Positions 1 through 8,446 of a DNA stretch of 64,000 bases are shown here, one piece after another. Position 1 is the stretch's first letter, and the number at the start of each line of letters is the position of its first letter. A program made the position numbers and the translations under genes. The notes beneath the pieces were generated by a model that saw only the letters and a list, made by a program, of their open reading frames with translations, ran no database searches and was not told the origin of the DNA. Origin of the DNA: DATDAW01 sp036524675 (GTDB lineage: Bacteria > Verrucomicrobiota > Verrucomicrobiia > Chthoniobacterales > DASVRZ01); NCBI GenBank assembly GCA_036524675.1, contig DATDBU010000040.1, positions 3,698 to 67,697 on the forward strand, in the 5' to 3' direction.

Positions 1-2162
1 CAAAAACTTCTTTTACGCGGTGTCGCCACGGGTTCGGCTTTACGAACCTTTTGCGGCCGTGAATCCGCCTCTTGTTTAATGTCTGGAGCGTCATTGTCAG
101 ACCGCTTCGATTTTCCTCGGGAGGCGACGCGTTGGTCGGATGCGCCCGAGGTGTGCTCAGCGGTCTCTTCGTCACTCGCGGCTGCTGCAGCCGCGGGGAC
201 GTCACGCTCGAAGTTGATACTCTCAATGAACGCGAAGCTGCCGACCGCGGGTTTAAGCGGTTTCAGGCCGGGATCATAGCCGGTCTGGAGGGCCATCGTG
301 TCCTTGATGATTTTTGCAGCGATAGGGGCAGCAGTACCGCCCCCGGATTTTGCGCCCTGGATAAATACGCAAACGGCAAGCGTAGGCTTGTCGTATGGGG
401 CAAAACTGATGAACCACGTGTGGTTGTCTTTTTTTCCATCACGGAAAAATTGTGCGGTGCCGGTTTTTCCCGCGACGACGGTGCCCGGCACTCGAGCAGC
501 TTTGGCTGTGCCGCCCTCTTCATTGACCACGCGCCACATACCTTTCCGCACCTTTTCGATCTGTTCCTCGGTAAGTCCTTCATTGCGGAGATCGGTACGA
601 ATGCGACCTGGCTTGCGGATTTCTGTGCCGTCCGGATGAACAATTTTGTGAACGAGCGTCGGATAATATGAAACGCCGCCGTTTGCCACCGTGGCGGCTA
701 TCATGGCCATCTGAAGGGGACTGGCGAGGACGAACCCCTGGCCGATAGATGTGTTGGCGGTGTAACCGTTGCTCCAGCGTTCGCGCGGATAGTTCTGCGC
801 GAGCCAGTCCTTGCCGGGCAGGATGCCGCCATTCTCATAAGAGAGCTCGACACCGGTTTTTTGTCCGAGACCGAGAGCAACACCCACCGCGTCAATCTGG
901 TCGATGCCGGTGGCGTTTCCATATTGGTAAAAATAGGCGTTGCAGGAGTTTTTCAACGCAGTGGAAAGGTCCTGCGAGCCGTGAGAACCGCCTTTATCGG
1001 CGATCCAGCATTTCATGTATGTATTTCCGTAGGTGACGCCGCCCGAACAGTAGAATTTGTCGTTGCCTTCGCCGGCTTTGAGGCCGGCGAGTGCGATGGG
1101 AATCTTATAGGTGGAACCCGGGGCATAGGCGCTGATGGCCCGATTTGTCAGGGGGTCTGCGTCTGCGTTTTTGAGAGCGTTCCAATCCTTGACGGAGATG
1201 CTGGGAATAAACGTGTTTGGGTCGTACGAAGGAACGGAGACCATGGCGAGAATTTCACCATTGTTGGGATCGACCACAACCGCAGCACCGCGGCCGACGG
1301 AGCGCATGGCTTCTTCGGCAATATACTGAATGCGGGCGTCGATGGATAAATAAACATCCGAGCCCCGTTCCGGCGGGTCTTCGCGTATTTCACCTTCGAT
1401 CTGACCTTTGACATTTTTCTTAAGGACACGGGCGCCAGGTTTGCCCTTGAGGTAATCGTCGAGGGTGAGTTCTAAGTTCACTTTGCCCTCAACGTCAGCC
1501 TCGTAATACGTGTAGTCGCTGATATCCGGCAATTCATTGACGTCGCGCGGTTCGCCGACATAACCCAAGATCTGAGCCGCAAGTGCACCGTAAACATACT
1601 CGCGCACAGGTTTTTGCCCCACTTTGATTCCCGGTAGTCCAAGATCGCGTTCGGCAAAAATGGCCAATGTCTTGAAATCGATATCCTCTCGATACGTAAA
1701 CGGGACAACCGGCTTGGTTTTGTAATGCGCGACGAGCTTGCTCGAACTATACGGCTCGGAAAGATCCATCTTGCTCAGCTTGGGCACGATCGAAGCGTTG
1801 ACCACAGTGACGATATCCGTTTCGACTTTTTCCTCCGCCATTCCGCGAAGGTTGGGGCGAACTGTCTGGGTGGTGGGTAACGCTCCGAATGATTTTCGAT
1901 AACTTTGGACGATCGCTGGCAGGAGAAAATCGACTTCATAGCTCGCGCGATTGCGGACCAATGTGAGGCCATTGCGATCCTTGATTTCACCGCGCACCGA
2001 CGGAATGCGGACAGTGACTTGTGAGCTGTTAAGAATCTGGCTCGAGTAATACTGATGCTTCCGGACCGTAACATTCCAGAGCTGGGCGGCGAGCCCGCCA
2101 AGCGCGGCGAGCGTCAAAACCCCAATCAGATGAATACGTAAATCCGTGCGCGGTTCTCCCAT
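1..2162 (-). CDS. mrdA: Penicillin-binding protein 2 (partial, runs off left edge)
   Basis: Peptidoglycan DD-transpeptidase of the elongation (Rod) complex, acting in the periplasm while anchored in the inner membrane. The start ATG is at 2160-2162, three bases after the mreD stop, and the frame stays open to base 1, giving at least 720 codons. An N-terminal membrane segment is followed by a dimerisation region and a transpeptidase domain. The active-site motif PGSTYK has its serine at about residue 350, followed by SCN and then GKTGTAQ. After the catalytic domain there is a charged tail of roughly 100 residues rich in E, K, R and A. This makes the protein longer than the usual 600-650 residues of the family. 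It is the last visible gene of mreB-mreC-mreD-mrdA. The C-terminus is outside the window. Confidence 0.93.
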   Translation of the reverse strand, partial: MGEPRTDLRIHLIGVLTLAALGGLAAQLWNVTVRKHQYYSSQILNSSQVTVRIPSVRGEIKDRNGLTLVRNRASYEVDFLLPAIVQSYRKSFGALPTTQTVRPNLRGMAEEKVETDIVTVVNASIVPKLSKMDLSEPYSSSKLVAHYKTKPVVPFTYREDIDFKTLAIFAERDLGLPGIKVGQKPVREYVYGALAAQILGYVGEPRDVNELPDISDYTYYEADVEGKVNLELTLDDYLKGKPGARVLKKNVKGQIEGEIREDPPERGSDVYLSIDARIQYIAEEAMRSVGRGAAVVVDPNNGEILAMVSVPSYDPNTFIPSISVKDWNALKNADADPLTNRAISAYAPGSTYKIPIALAGLKAGEGNDKFYCSGGVTYGNTYMKCWIADKGGSHGSQDLSTALKNSCNAYFYQYGNATGIDQIDAVGVALGLGQKTGVELSYENGGILPGKDWLAQNYPRERWSNGYTANTSIGQGFVLASPLQMAMIAATVANGGVSYYPTLVHKIVHPDGTEIRKPGRIRTDLRNEGLTEEQIEKVRKGMWRVVNEEGGTAKAARVPGTVVAGKTGTAQFFRDGKKDNHTWFISFAPYDKPTLAVCVFIQGAKSGGGTAAPIAAKIIKDTMALQTGYDPGLKPLKPAVGSFAFIESINFERDVPAAAAAASDEETAEHTSGASDQRVASRGKSKRSDNDAPDIKQEADSRPQKVRKAEPVATPRKRSF

Positions 2163-2165
2163 CGG

Positions 2166-2702
2166 TCACTCCTGAGGCTGCGGTTCCGGTTCGTAACGCA
2201 CCCAGGCCGCCAGACGCTCGAGCAACCAATAAAAAAAAGGGGACAGAATCGTCGCCACCAAGCCGGTCCCACCAATGAGCCACCATACTTGGGTGGGAAA
2301 TTGTGGGTTTTGGCGGCGAAAGGTGATATCGAGATACTCCACCAGTAATGCAAGAGATGTAAACACACCGGTCAGCAAGGTGTGGACCTCCCAGCGTCCT
2401 TCCAAATAAAGAGGCCTAAAACCGTGCATCATGGATCCCAAAATCGAGTAGGAGATTATCGACCAGCCGATTGATATTTCAACCGACGAGTCCACCACCT
2501 GCACCGTCATCAAGTCCCACATCAGGCCACAGCAAAACGTAAGAGTCATTGCCGCCGGATAGGATAGCGCGAAGCATCCGTAGAACATTACGATGGGCAT
2601 CAGTTCGACATGCGCCCCGTGCAGCCAAGGCAGCGACGGAATGAACATCTGAAGGATCAGTGCCGCAAAACTGCACAGGATGAGAAGCAGTAAAAAAAGC
2701 AT
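2166..2702 (-). CDS. mreD: Rod shape-determining protein MreD
   Basis: Small integral membrane protein of the cell-wall elongation complex, bridging MreC and the cytoplasmic machinery. The 178 residues are almost entirely hydrophobic, with about five predicted membrane spans and a short polar C-terminus rich in P, E and Q. Sequence conservation in this family is weak, so the call rests on size, hydropathy and the fixed position between mreC and mrdA. It starts 18 bases after the mreC stop and ends 3 bases before the mrdA start, so it is almost certainly co-transcribed with them. Confidence 0.85.
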   Translation of the reverse strand: MLFLLLLILCSFAALILQMFIPSLPWLHGAHVELMPIVMFYGCFALSYPAAMTLTFCCGLMWDLMTVQVVDSSVEISIGWSIISYSILGSMMHGFRPLYLEGRWEVHTLLTGVFTSLALLVEYLDITFRRQNPQFPTQVWWLIGGTGLVATILSPFFYWLLERLAAWVRYEPEPQPQE

Positions 2703-2720
2703 GTTTGTTTCCGGGGTGCC

Positions 2721-3533
2721 TCAATTTCGCATGCCTGTGACGACTACGAACACGTCTTCGACGTCGCCAAAATTGACCGCGGGCGCGACTTGAGCCTGCG
2801 TATCCAAGGCGCGTTTTGTCGTAGAAGCAATGGTCCCGATCAACAATCCAGCCGGAAATACGCCTCCTTGGATACCGGAACTATAGACCTTTTGCCCAGG
2901 CTCCAACTTTGCGTCCTTCGAAAGAAAATTCAGAGACAGCAACGGAACCGGCATGGTGGACACTCGCGCCCCTTGGACAATCCCTTGCTCCTGCGTCCCT
3001 TCTACATCAACGGCCACCTGCAGCCGCTCGTCTGTCACTAGAACAACCTCCGAAATCGACTTCGAAACCGTGGTCGTCTTACCCACAAGCCCGTCCTCGG
3101 TTACCACCGGCATGTCGGGTTCCAAACCTTTGTCGGAGCCACAGTTAATCGTCACGGTACTCCACCATGTTCCGGTCTCCCGGGAAACAATTCGTGCCGG
3201 GATCAACTTAAAAATAGAGCGTTCTTTATATTGGAGGGCGCGACGGAGACGGTTGTTGTCCTCCTCAAGATTGCGCAGCGTCTGGTTGATCGCTTTCAGG
3301 TTCTTGTTCTCAACGATCAGCCTCTGGTTCTCGTCCTCGAGCTGCTCCAAGGTCTTGAGCCCTTTGGTTACAGACGTAATTTGGCGTTGCGCGGCGTTAC
3401 CGGTCTTCAAAAAGGGCGAGATGACCTGTAGAAAAGCAGCTTTCATCGCCTGGACATTCTGCGGTCTCAGGCTCAACAAGGCAACGGTCGCGAGGAGCAG
3501 GACCGTCACCACAACGAGGTTGATTCTCTTCAA
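2721..3533 (-). CDS. mreC: Rod shape-determining protein MreC
   Basis: Periplasmic scaffold that links MreB filaments to penicillin-binding proteins. The 270-residue protein has a single N-terminal membrane helix at about residues 5-23. A coiled coil follows (residues 60-105, rich in L, E, N and K), then the double beta-barrel domain that starts around ARIVSRETGTWWST. Motifs such as GLVGKT and SSGIQGGVFPAGLLIG are typical of the family. It lies 26 bases downstream of mreB and directly before mreD in the same operon. Confidence 0.93.
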   Translation of the reverse strand: MKRINLVVVTVLLLATVALLSLRPQNVQAMKAAFLQVISPFLKTGNAAQRQITSVTKGLKTLEQLEDENQRLIVENKNLKAINQTLRNLEEDNNRLRRALQYKERSIFKLIPARIVSRETGTWWSTVTINCGSDKGLEPDMPVVTEDGLVGKTTTVSKSISEVVLVTDERLQVAVDVEGTQEQGIVQGARVSTMPVPLLSLNFLSKDAKLEPGQKVYSSGIQGGVFPAGLLIGTIASTTKRALDTQAQVAPAVNFGDVEDVFVVVTGMRN

Positions 3534-3559
3534 CGCGCTACTCCAGGCACAGGGTCAGA

Positions 3560-4597
3560 TCAACGCCATGAACGTTCGTTGGTGGAAACTTGCCTCAAAA
3601 ATTTTAGCTCGTTCAGCGCCCGGCCTGTTCCCTCTGCAACCGCGCTAAGGGGATCTTCCGCAACGTGAACCGGCAAACCAGTCTCCTCCATCAAAAGCTT
3701 GTCAAGACCACGCAGGAGGGCACCTCCGCCTGCAAGCACCAATCCGCGGTCCACCAAATCTGCCGACAATTCGGGTGGACACCGCTCCAACGTCACCCGG
3801 ACGGAATTGGTGATCGTGGAAATTGGCTCAAGCAACGCCTCACGGACTTCCTGAGAAGTGATCGAAAGCGTTTTGGGCAGCCCTGCGACCAAATCGCGGC
3901 CCTTTACCTCCATCGAGGTCTCTTTCTCCAGCGGATACGCCGAGCCGATCTTGATCTTAATTTCCTCGGCCGTCCGTTCGCCGATCATCAAATTGTAGGC
4001 CCGTTTCATATACTGGATGATAGCCTCATCAAGTTCGTCGCCTGCCACCCGCACACTCCGGCTAAAGACGATTCCCGACAGCGAAATCAACGCCACTTCG
4101 GTCGTGCCGCCCCCGATATCAATAATCATATTGCCCGCTGCGTCCTGCACCGGCAGACCGACACCAATCGCAGCGGCCATGGGTTCTTCGATCAAATAAA
4201 CTTCCCGCGCTCCGGCATGTGTTGCTGAATCTTTTACGGCACGTTTTTCCACTTCCGTGATCCCTGAGGGGACTGCGATAACGACCCGAGGGCGGACCCA
4301 TGACCGCCTGTGTTGACTTTTCTGGATAAAATGCCGCAGCATCGCCTCCGTAATCTCAAAGTCCGCAATGACGCCATCTTTCAGGGGCCTGATGGCAACG
4401 ATATTTCCCGGTGTTCGACCCAACATCCGTTTCGCCTCATCGCCGACGGAAAGCACTTTGTTCGTGCCGGCCTGGACGGCAACAACGGACGGTTCGCGAA
4501 GTACAATCCCCTGATCGCGCACATAAACCAGCGTGTTTGCAGTCCCAAGATCAATCCCGACGTCATTTGAAAAAAGTCCCAAGAGTCCGTTAAACAT
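3560..4597 (-). CDS. mreB: Rod shape-determining protein MreB (bacterial actin)
   Basis: Actin-like ATPase whose membrane-bound filaments direct lateral wall synthesis. The 345 residues match the family length. The phosphate-1 loop DLGTANTLVYV lies near residue 16. IDIGGGTTEVALISL (phosphate 2) is near residue 167 and LAGGGALLRGLDKLL (adenosine site) near residue 290. It is the first gene of the mreB-mreC-mreD-mrdA operon. The roughly 425 bases upstream of its ATG carry no gene on either strand and must contain its promoter, although I cannot point to a convincing -35/-10 pair. Confidence 0.97.
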   Translation of the reverse strand: MFNGLLGLFSNDVGIDLGTANTLVYVRDQGIVLREPSVVAVQAGTNKVLSVGDEAKRMLGRTPGNIVAIRPLKDGVIADFEITEAMLRHFIQKSQHRRSWVRPRVVIAVPSGITEVEKRAVKDSATHAGAREVYLIEEPMAAAIGVGLPVQDAAGNMIIDIGGGTTEVALISLSGIVFSRSVRVAGDELDEAIIQYMKRAYNLMIGERTAEEIKIKIGSAYPLEKETSMEVKGRDLVAGLPKTLSITSQEVREALLEPISTITNSVRVTLERCPPELSADLVDRGLVLAGGGALLRGLDKLLMEETGLPVHVAEDPLSAVAEGTGRALNELKFLRQVSTNERSWR

Positions 4598-5022
4598 TCA
4601 GAAAGCTGTTGTTAAAATTTGCGTATCAGTGCGGATGGTCAGTCTTGTGGCGGGGTGTCGGTCGTCACGAAAGCACACAGAAAACGGATTGCCATCTCAA
4701 TATCAATGGCGACAGTTTGTAGGGAGGCATCCGGGAAAGCGTCAACACAATCCTCCCGCTTCGATTTGCCGGTGAGATTCTGTTTAAGACTTCGAAATCC
4801 CCCTCGTTCCTTCCGGCGCAACAAGGCAGTCGCCTCGGGTGACGCTGAAACACCCGTCTGGCCGGATTTGTTGCCTATAAACCCGTCTGCGCCTGCCCAT
4901 TTTCGATCGATACGACAATTTCGCTGACCAGCAAAAACCCAAACCCTTCACAAGGGTTCATTCAGTCCACAATTCCCGGTTGCAGTCACCCAGAAGCCGC
5001 TCCATACTTGGCCCCTTTTAAT
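4598..5022. other. Intergenic region between mreB and tRNA-Ser
   Basis: About 425 bases without a credible gene. The short open frames here have no family resemblance and overlap each other. The region should hold the mreB promoter (minus strand) and the tRNA-Ser promoter (plus strand). The only clear structure is the 7-bp perfect inverted repeat at 4942-4958, listed separately. Confidence 0.5.
4942..4958. repeat. Perfect 7-bp inverted repeat upstream of tRNA-Ser
   Basis: AACCCTT and AAGGGTT are separated by the three bases CAC. Read on the minus strand, a short T run follows a few bases later, so it could be a weak terminator. No minus-strand gene ends here, so an operator or a chance palindrome is equally possible. 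Confidence 0.35.
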
Positions 5023-5114
5023 GGAAGGGTGGCTGAGTCCGGTCTAAGGCACTCGACTCGAAATCGAGCGTGCTGTAAAAGGCACCGTGGGTTCGAATCC
5101 CACCCCTTCCGCCA
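5023..5114 (+). tRNA. tRNA-Ser (anticodon CGA)
   Basis: The sequence folds into a complete class II tRNA. The 7-bp acceptor stem GGAAGGG/CCCTTCC (5023-5029 with 5104-5110) is followed by discriminator G and an encoded CCA at 5112-5114. The anticodon stem CTCGA/TCGAG encloses the loop CTCGAAA, giving anticodon CGA at 5059-5061, which reads UCG serine codons. The long variable arm (stem GTGC/GCAC) is diagnostic for serine and leucine tRNAs. The T arm is GTGGG-TTCGAAT-CCCAC at 5087-5103. Confidence 0.97.
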
Positions 5115-5880
5115 ATATCCATCAGCTCGAAGCATACCCGGCCGATCCTTAACGGCCATTTGGATAGGGTCCTTCTTAAACTTCTTTGCGTCCGCGACGC
5201 CCCCAAGGAGCATTTGTCTCTGAAAACCCGGGCGACCTTCGACATCCGCGAGCCATACGAACGAAGGCCCCAATTCTTCATCGCTAACACCACTACCCCA
5301 TCGCAAAGATGGGATGGTCTCTCCCTGAACAACGATGACCGAATCTCGGCTGATCGACGCCATTCTGGCTGTGCTCGATCTGCGAATAGCGGTCATCCTA
5401 TTCCGACAACGTTACCCACTCGCGAGACTACGGATAGATCGGCTCCTTGAGCAGGAGCGCAACATCCGAATTCCCGACCTTGATTCCCATCCCTCGGCCA
5501 CACGAAACCGGCGTACTACCCTCGCAGACACTCTACTCGATATAGACCCGGTAATTTAGAACGTCCATCCCTCTTGCAGCACCTTCGCCGCGCTCTAGAT
5601 TTACCCGTTTTTCGCACTGTGTCATTTCCCACAGTCGAGTCGATCCATCGCGAGCCAGTGTATTCATTAACTGTAAGTGTTTCCCTTACATATGCATGGC
5701 TCTTTTCCTGTCTTGCTGCTGCGCTTTTTTCCTACTCTCCCAAATCCTGTTAATCACCCTCCCGGATGCGCCGCCTCTGCACCCTCAAAAATTGTCTTGC
5801 AACCCCTTTTTTCGTGGCTAATCTCGACGCCATTCAGATCCACACCTGAGGCACTTATTCAGCAAACCGAAGCGAAGCAA
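5115..5880. promoter_or_regulatory. Long leader upstream of the exopolysaccharide cluster
   Basis: About 770 bases lie between the tRNA and the most likely first start codon of the cluster. Two short perfect inverted repeats are visible: ACTGTG/CACAGT at 5616-5635 and TGTAAG/CTTACA at 5672-5690, both with 7-8 base pyrimidine-rich loops. They sit where operators or an RNA leader would be expected. A frame starting with GTG at 5677 is open into the beta-barrel gene, but its first 68 codons do not look like a signal sequence. I see no convincing sigma-70 or sigma-54 promoter. A 74-codon frame at 5335-5559 has no recognisable family. Confidence 0.35.
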
Positions 5881-7437
5881 ATGAGCGGGGAAGAAGGCAG
5901 GAATATCCATGGTGGCGAAGTTACCAAATCGCGCAGTAAGCATTCGTGTTTGTTGCCTCTCTTTCCACTGGTCACGGCATTTATCCCAGCAGTTTCAGCG
6001 CAAACGAGCGAACCTCCACGACCGCTACCGACGCTCGAGCAATCGATTTTCCGCTCACGATGGGTCGGGCCGCAATACGACCAACCCACCCCAACTCCGG
6101 CTCCCACGCTCGAACTCGAACCTGCTGAAACACGTTCCGCCGAAGAAAGCGAAACTCCGAAACCAACTCCGACGCCAGCTCCCATCCCAGAAGCATGGGA
6201 TGCCTCCCTCGGCGACGGTTTTTATCTCGGCGCCATCAATATCATACCCACGCTCACGGTCGGTTGGGAATACTCCAATGAAAACAACAGCGGAACCGAC
6301 CAAACGGGCTCCAATACCAGCTTCTTTATCGCACCCGGCCTAGCTCTGCTCTACGGGCGCGAACTCGGCGCTTGGTCCGTAAGTGTAAGCTATGCGGCTG
6401 CATACGTTTATTCTGCAGATGGTGATTTCAACGCTAATGGAGGGCAGGGCAACAACGATACCATTCAGCAAACCCTCTCGCTGTCAGTCTCAGTACAGGG
6501 CAGCCGTTATCGCATAACCGGTTCCATCACCGGCTCCACAGGCACGGGATTTGATACTGAATCCAGTCAAAACAACGATCAAATCACCTACAACGCCAAT
6601 CTCACCAGCTATTATCAGATAGCCGAGCAACTGTCGTTGGACACTGGTCTCCATTACTCCCAGCTCTCTAGTTCCAACGCCAACACTGCCCCGGATTCCG
6701 ATCGCTACAACATTGATGCCGAAGCGGTTCTAAATCACTCGTGGACCGGCAAAACAACATTTCGCTACTTTGCGGGCGCAGGGCGTGAATCCCAATCAGT
6801 CGCGGACGATCCGAACGCCTATCGGCAATACGTCCAGACTCTCGTCGGCCTCGCCTACGTAGCCAGCGAAAAGATTGATTTCTCCGTCGGTGTCGGCGCC
6901 CGTTACGTCGAAGAACCTGAAGGAACTACTTCAAGGGACGACGGGCTGCTTCCAGCCTATAACGCCGCAGTCAGGTACCGTCCTTCCGAAAAAACGATGC
7001 TTAATTTGAGATCCTCTCTCGATGGCACCGATGTCGAACCGGACTTTAATTTTGACGCCTACTGGCGCCCCCGAGAAACGACCACCGTTCGCCTTTCGCT
7101 CTATCAAACTCAAGGCTATTCCGGAGAATTCAGTTCTCAAATTCTTATTCAGCGTGGAATTTCCGCTTCAATCGATCAAGAGCTATCCATAGCAGTAACA
7201 TGCTCATTACTGGGCGGCTACGAACAGCAAGACTACGATAACGGATCGAATGACGAGAGTGACTTGGTGCAGGCACAGGATGACGTCTTCGGCTCTTTTC
7301 AACTCAACTGGCAGATCCGCCATTGGCTTAGTCTCGAAACACGGTTTTGGCTTCGCAATCAAATTAATGATGACCAGAGAGGGAACGACGACGGCGTCAC
7401 CAATGGCGCCAGTGTCGCGCTGCGAGCTGTCTTTTAG
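5881..7437 (+). CDS. Outer-membrane beta-barrel protein of the exopolysaccharide locus
   Basis: Probably an outer-membrane protein that assists polysaccharide export. From the ATG at 5881 the product has 518 residues, starting with a basic n-region, a hydrophobic core and a cleavage site near AVSA-QTSEPP. A linker rich in proline, threonine and glutamate contains repeated PTPAP units. The rest is some 400 residues of alternating polar and aromatic strands ending in a terminal phenylalanine (ALRAVF), as in beta-barrels of the BBP2 type found beside export genes. The frame is open upstream to a GTG at 5677. I prefer 5881 because it places the signal peptide at the N-terminus. It is the first gene of the cluster. 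Confidence 0.75.
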   Translation: MSGEEGRNIHGGEVTKSRSKHSCLLPLFPLVTAFIPAVSAQTSEPPRPLPTLEQSIFRSRWVGPQYDQPTPTPAPTLELEPAETRSAEESETPKPTPTPAPIPEAWDASLGDGFYLGAINIIPTLTVGWEYSNENNSGTDQTGSNTSFFIAPGLALLYGRELGAWSVSVSYAAAYVYSADGDFNANGGQGNNDTIQQTLSLSVSVQGSRYRITGSITGSTGTGFDTESSQNNDQITYNANLTSYYQIAEQLSLDTGLHYSQLSSSNANTAPDSDRYNIDAEAVLNHSWTGKTTFRYFAGAGRESQSVADDPNAYRQYVQTLVGLAYVASEKIDFSVGVGARYVEEPEGTTSRDDGLLPAYNAAVRYRPSEKTMLNLRSSLDGTDVEPDFNFDAYWRPRETTTVRLSLYQTQGYSGEFSSQILIQRGISASIDQELSIAVTCSLLGGYEQQDYDNGSNDESDLVQAQDDVFGSFQLNWQIRHWLSLETRFWLRNQINDDQRGNDDGVTNGASVALRAVF

Positions 7438-7708
7438 ACTTTTAATTTTTACTCAGCACCCGCAGAGCAAATGCATGAACAGATCTACTCTCCTCGAATG
7501 AGCTTATGGTCAAAAAGGGAATCCATTATCTGATCCAGGACGTTCGCAGAACTATCACCTGAAGCTTCAGCCGTCGCGGACACTGGGTGCGGCGCAACAT
7601 ATGAATCCATGTATGACGGTTTCTTCGCATGAGCGGAAACAACCAAGGGCGGTAGCATGGACTGAAGTCTTCCGTTACTGCGCCACCTTTAAAAAGGCAC
7701 TTTCGTTA

Positions 7709-8377
7709 ATGTTATCAAAGCACCTCCCAAAATCACTTCCGTTTATGATTACCAGAACTCTCATCGTCGGGGTTTTTCTCTTATTGGCTTCTTCCTCTAT
7801 ATATTCGCAGGTCACCACAAACGAACTCCGCGCGTCGCAGGCGTCCGATTCATCGCGTCTGGCTGGTACAGTTCCATCTGTTGCGGCGGACGCGGACTAT
7901 GTTTTGCAACCCGGCGACTCGATCGGAATGACCGTTTTTCGCGAAGCGGACCTCACGACCCAGGCAACCATCTCGCGCGATGGCTCGGTTCAGTTGCCGC
8001 TTGTCAATGAAGTCAAGGTTGCAGGACTCACTATTCGCGATGCGCGCGAAAAAGTCCGCAAATTGTACAACGCGGATTATCTCGTAGAACCTCAGGTTAC
8101 TCTTTCTCTCGTGACCTTCGCCGAACAGAAATTTACAATTATGGGTCAGATCACGCGGCCCGGCAACTATCTGATCAGGGGAGATGAGGCCATCGACTTA
8201 CTCGAGGCAATCGCCACTGCAGGAGGTTTCACACGTATCGCCAATCGAGGCAAAGTCGTCGTCAAGCGCCAGACGCCGTCCGGCGAAAAGACCTACACCA
8301 TTAACACCAAAGATTATCGCACACGTTTCAATGTGATGGCCGGCGACGTCATCAATATCAAGGAGAGCTGGTTCTGA
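7709..8377 (+). CDS. Polysaccharide export protein (Wza-like, Poly_export plus SLBB)
   Basis: Periplasmic/outer-membrane component that forms the exit channel for exopolysaccharide together with the co-polymerase. After a signal sequence (hydrophobic core followed by ASSSIYSQ) the Poly_export domain begins at DYVLQPGDSIGMTVF. One SLBB-type domain follows at FTIMGQITRPGNYLIRGDE. It is shorter than Escherichia coli Wza and has no clear lipobox cysteine, as in many single-SLBB members. In-frame ATG codons occur at 7601, 7709 and 7745. 7709 or 7745 gives the best signal peptide. It is followed 69 bases later by the co-polymerase gene. Confidence 0.85.
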   Translation: MLSKHLPKSLPFMITRTLIVGVFLLLASSSIYSQVTTNELRASQASDSSRLAGTVPSVAADADYVLQPGDSIGMTVFREADLTTQATISRDGSVQLPLVNEVKVAGLTIRDAREKVRKLYNADYLVEPQVTLSLVTFAEQKFTIMGQITRPGNYLIRGDEAIDLLEAIATAGGFTRIANRGKVVVKRQTPSGEKTYTINTKDYRTRFNVMAGDVINIKESWF

Positions 8378-8446
8378 AGACGCTTTCGCCGCAGCGAGTC
8401 CGATCCATTTAAGAGTTTGGCAAGAACCACCAATACAAAGTAAGTC

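Noticed and set aside
72..671. Long plus-strand frame at the left edge
   Set aside because: It is antisense to mrdA, whose minus-strand frame has all the transpeptidase motifs.
4986..5396. Minus-strand open frame of 136 codons antisense to the tRNA
   Set aside because: Its C-terminal part reads through the reverse complement of tRNA-Ser and gives the well-known spurious WDSNPRC-type peptide. No family resemblance in the rest.
5335..5559. Plus-strand 74-codon frame in the leader of the exopolysaccharide cluster
   Set aside because: No recognisable family, no ribosome-binding site, no coupling to neighbours. It is as likely to be chance.
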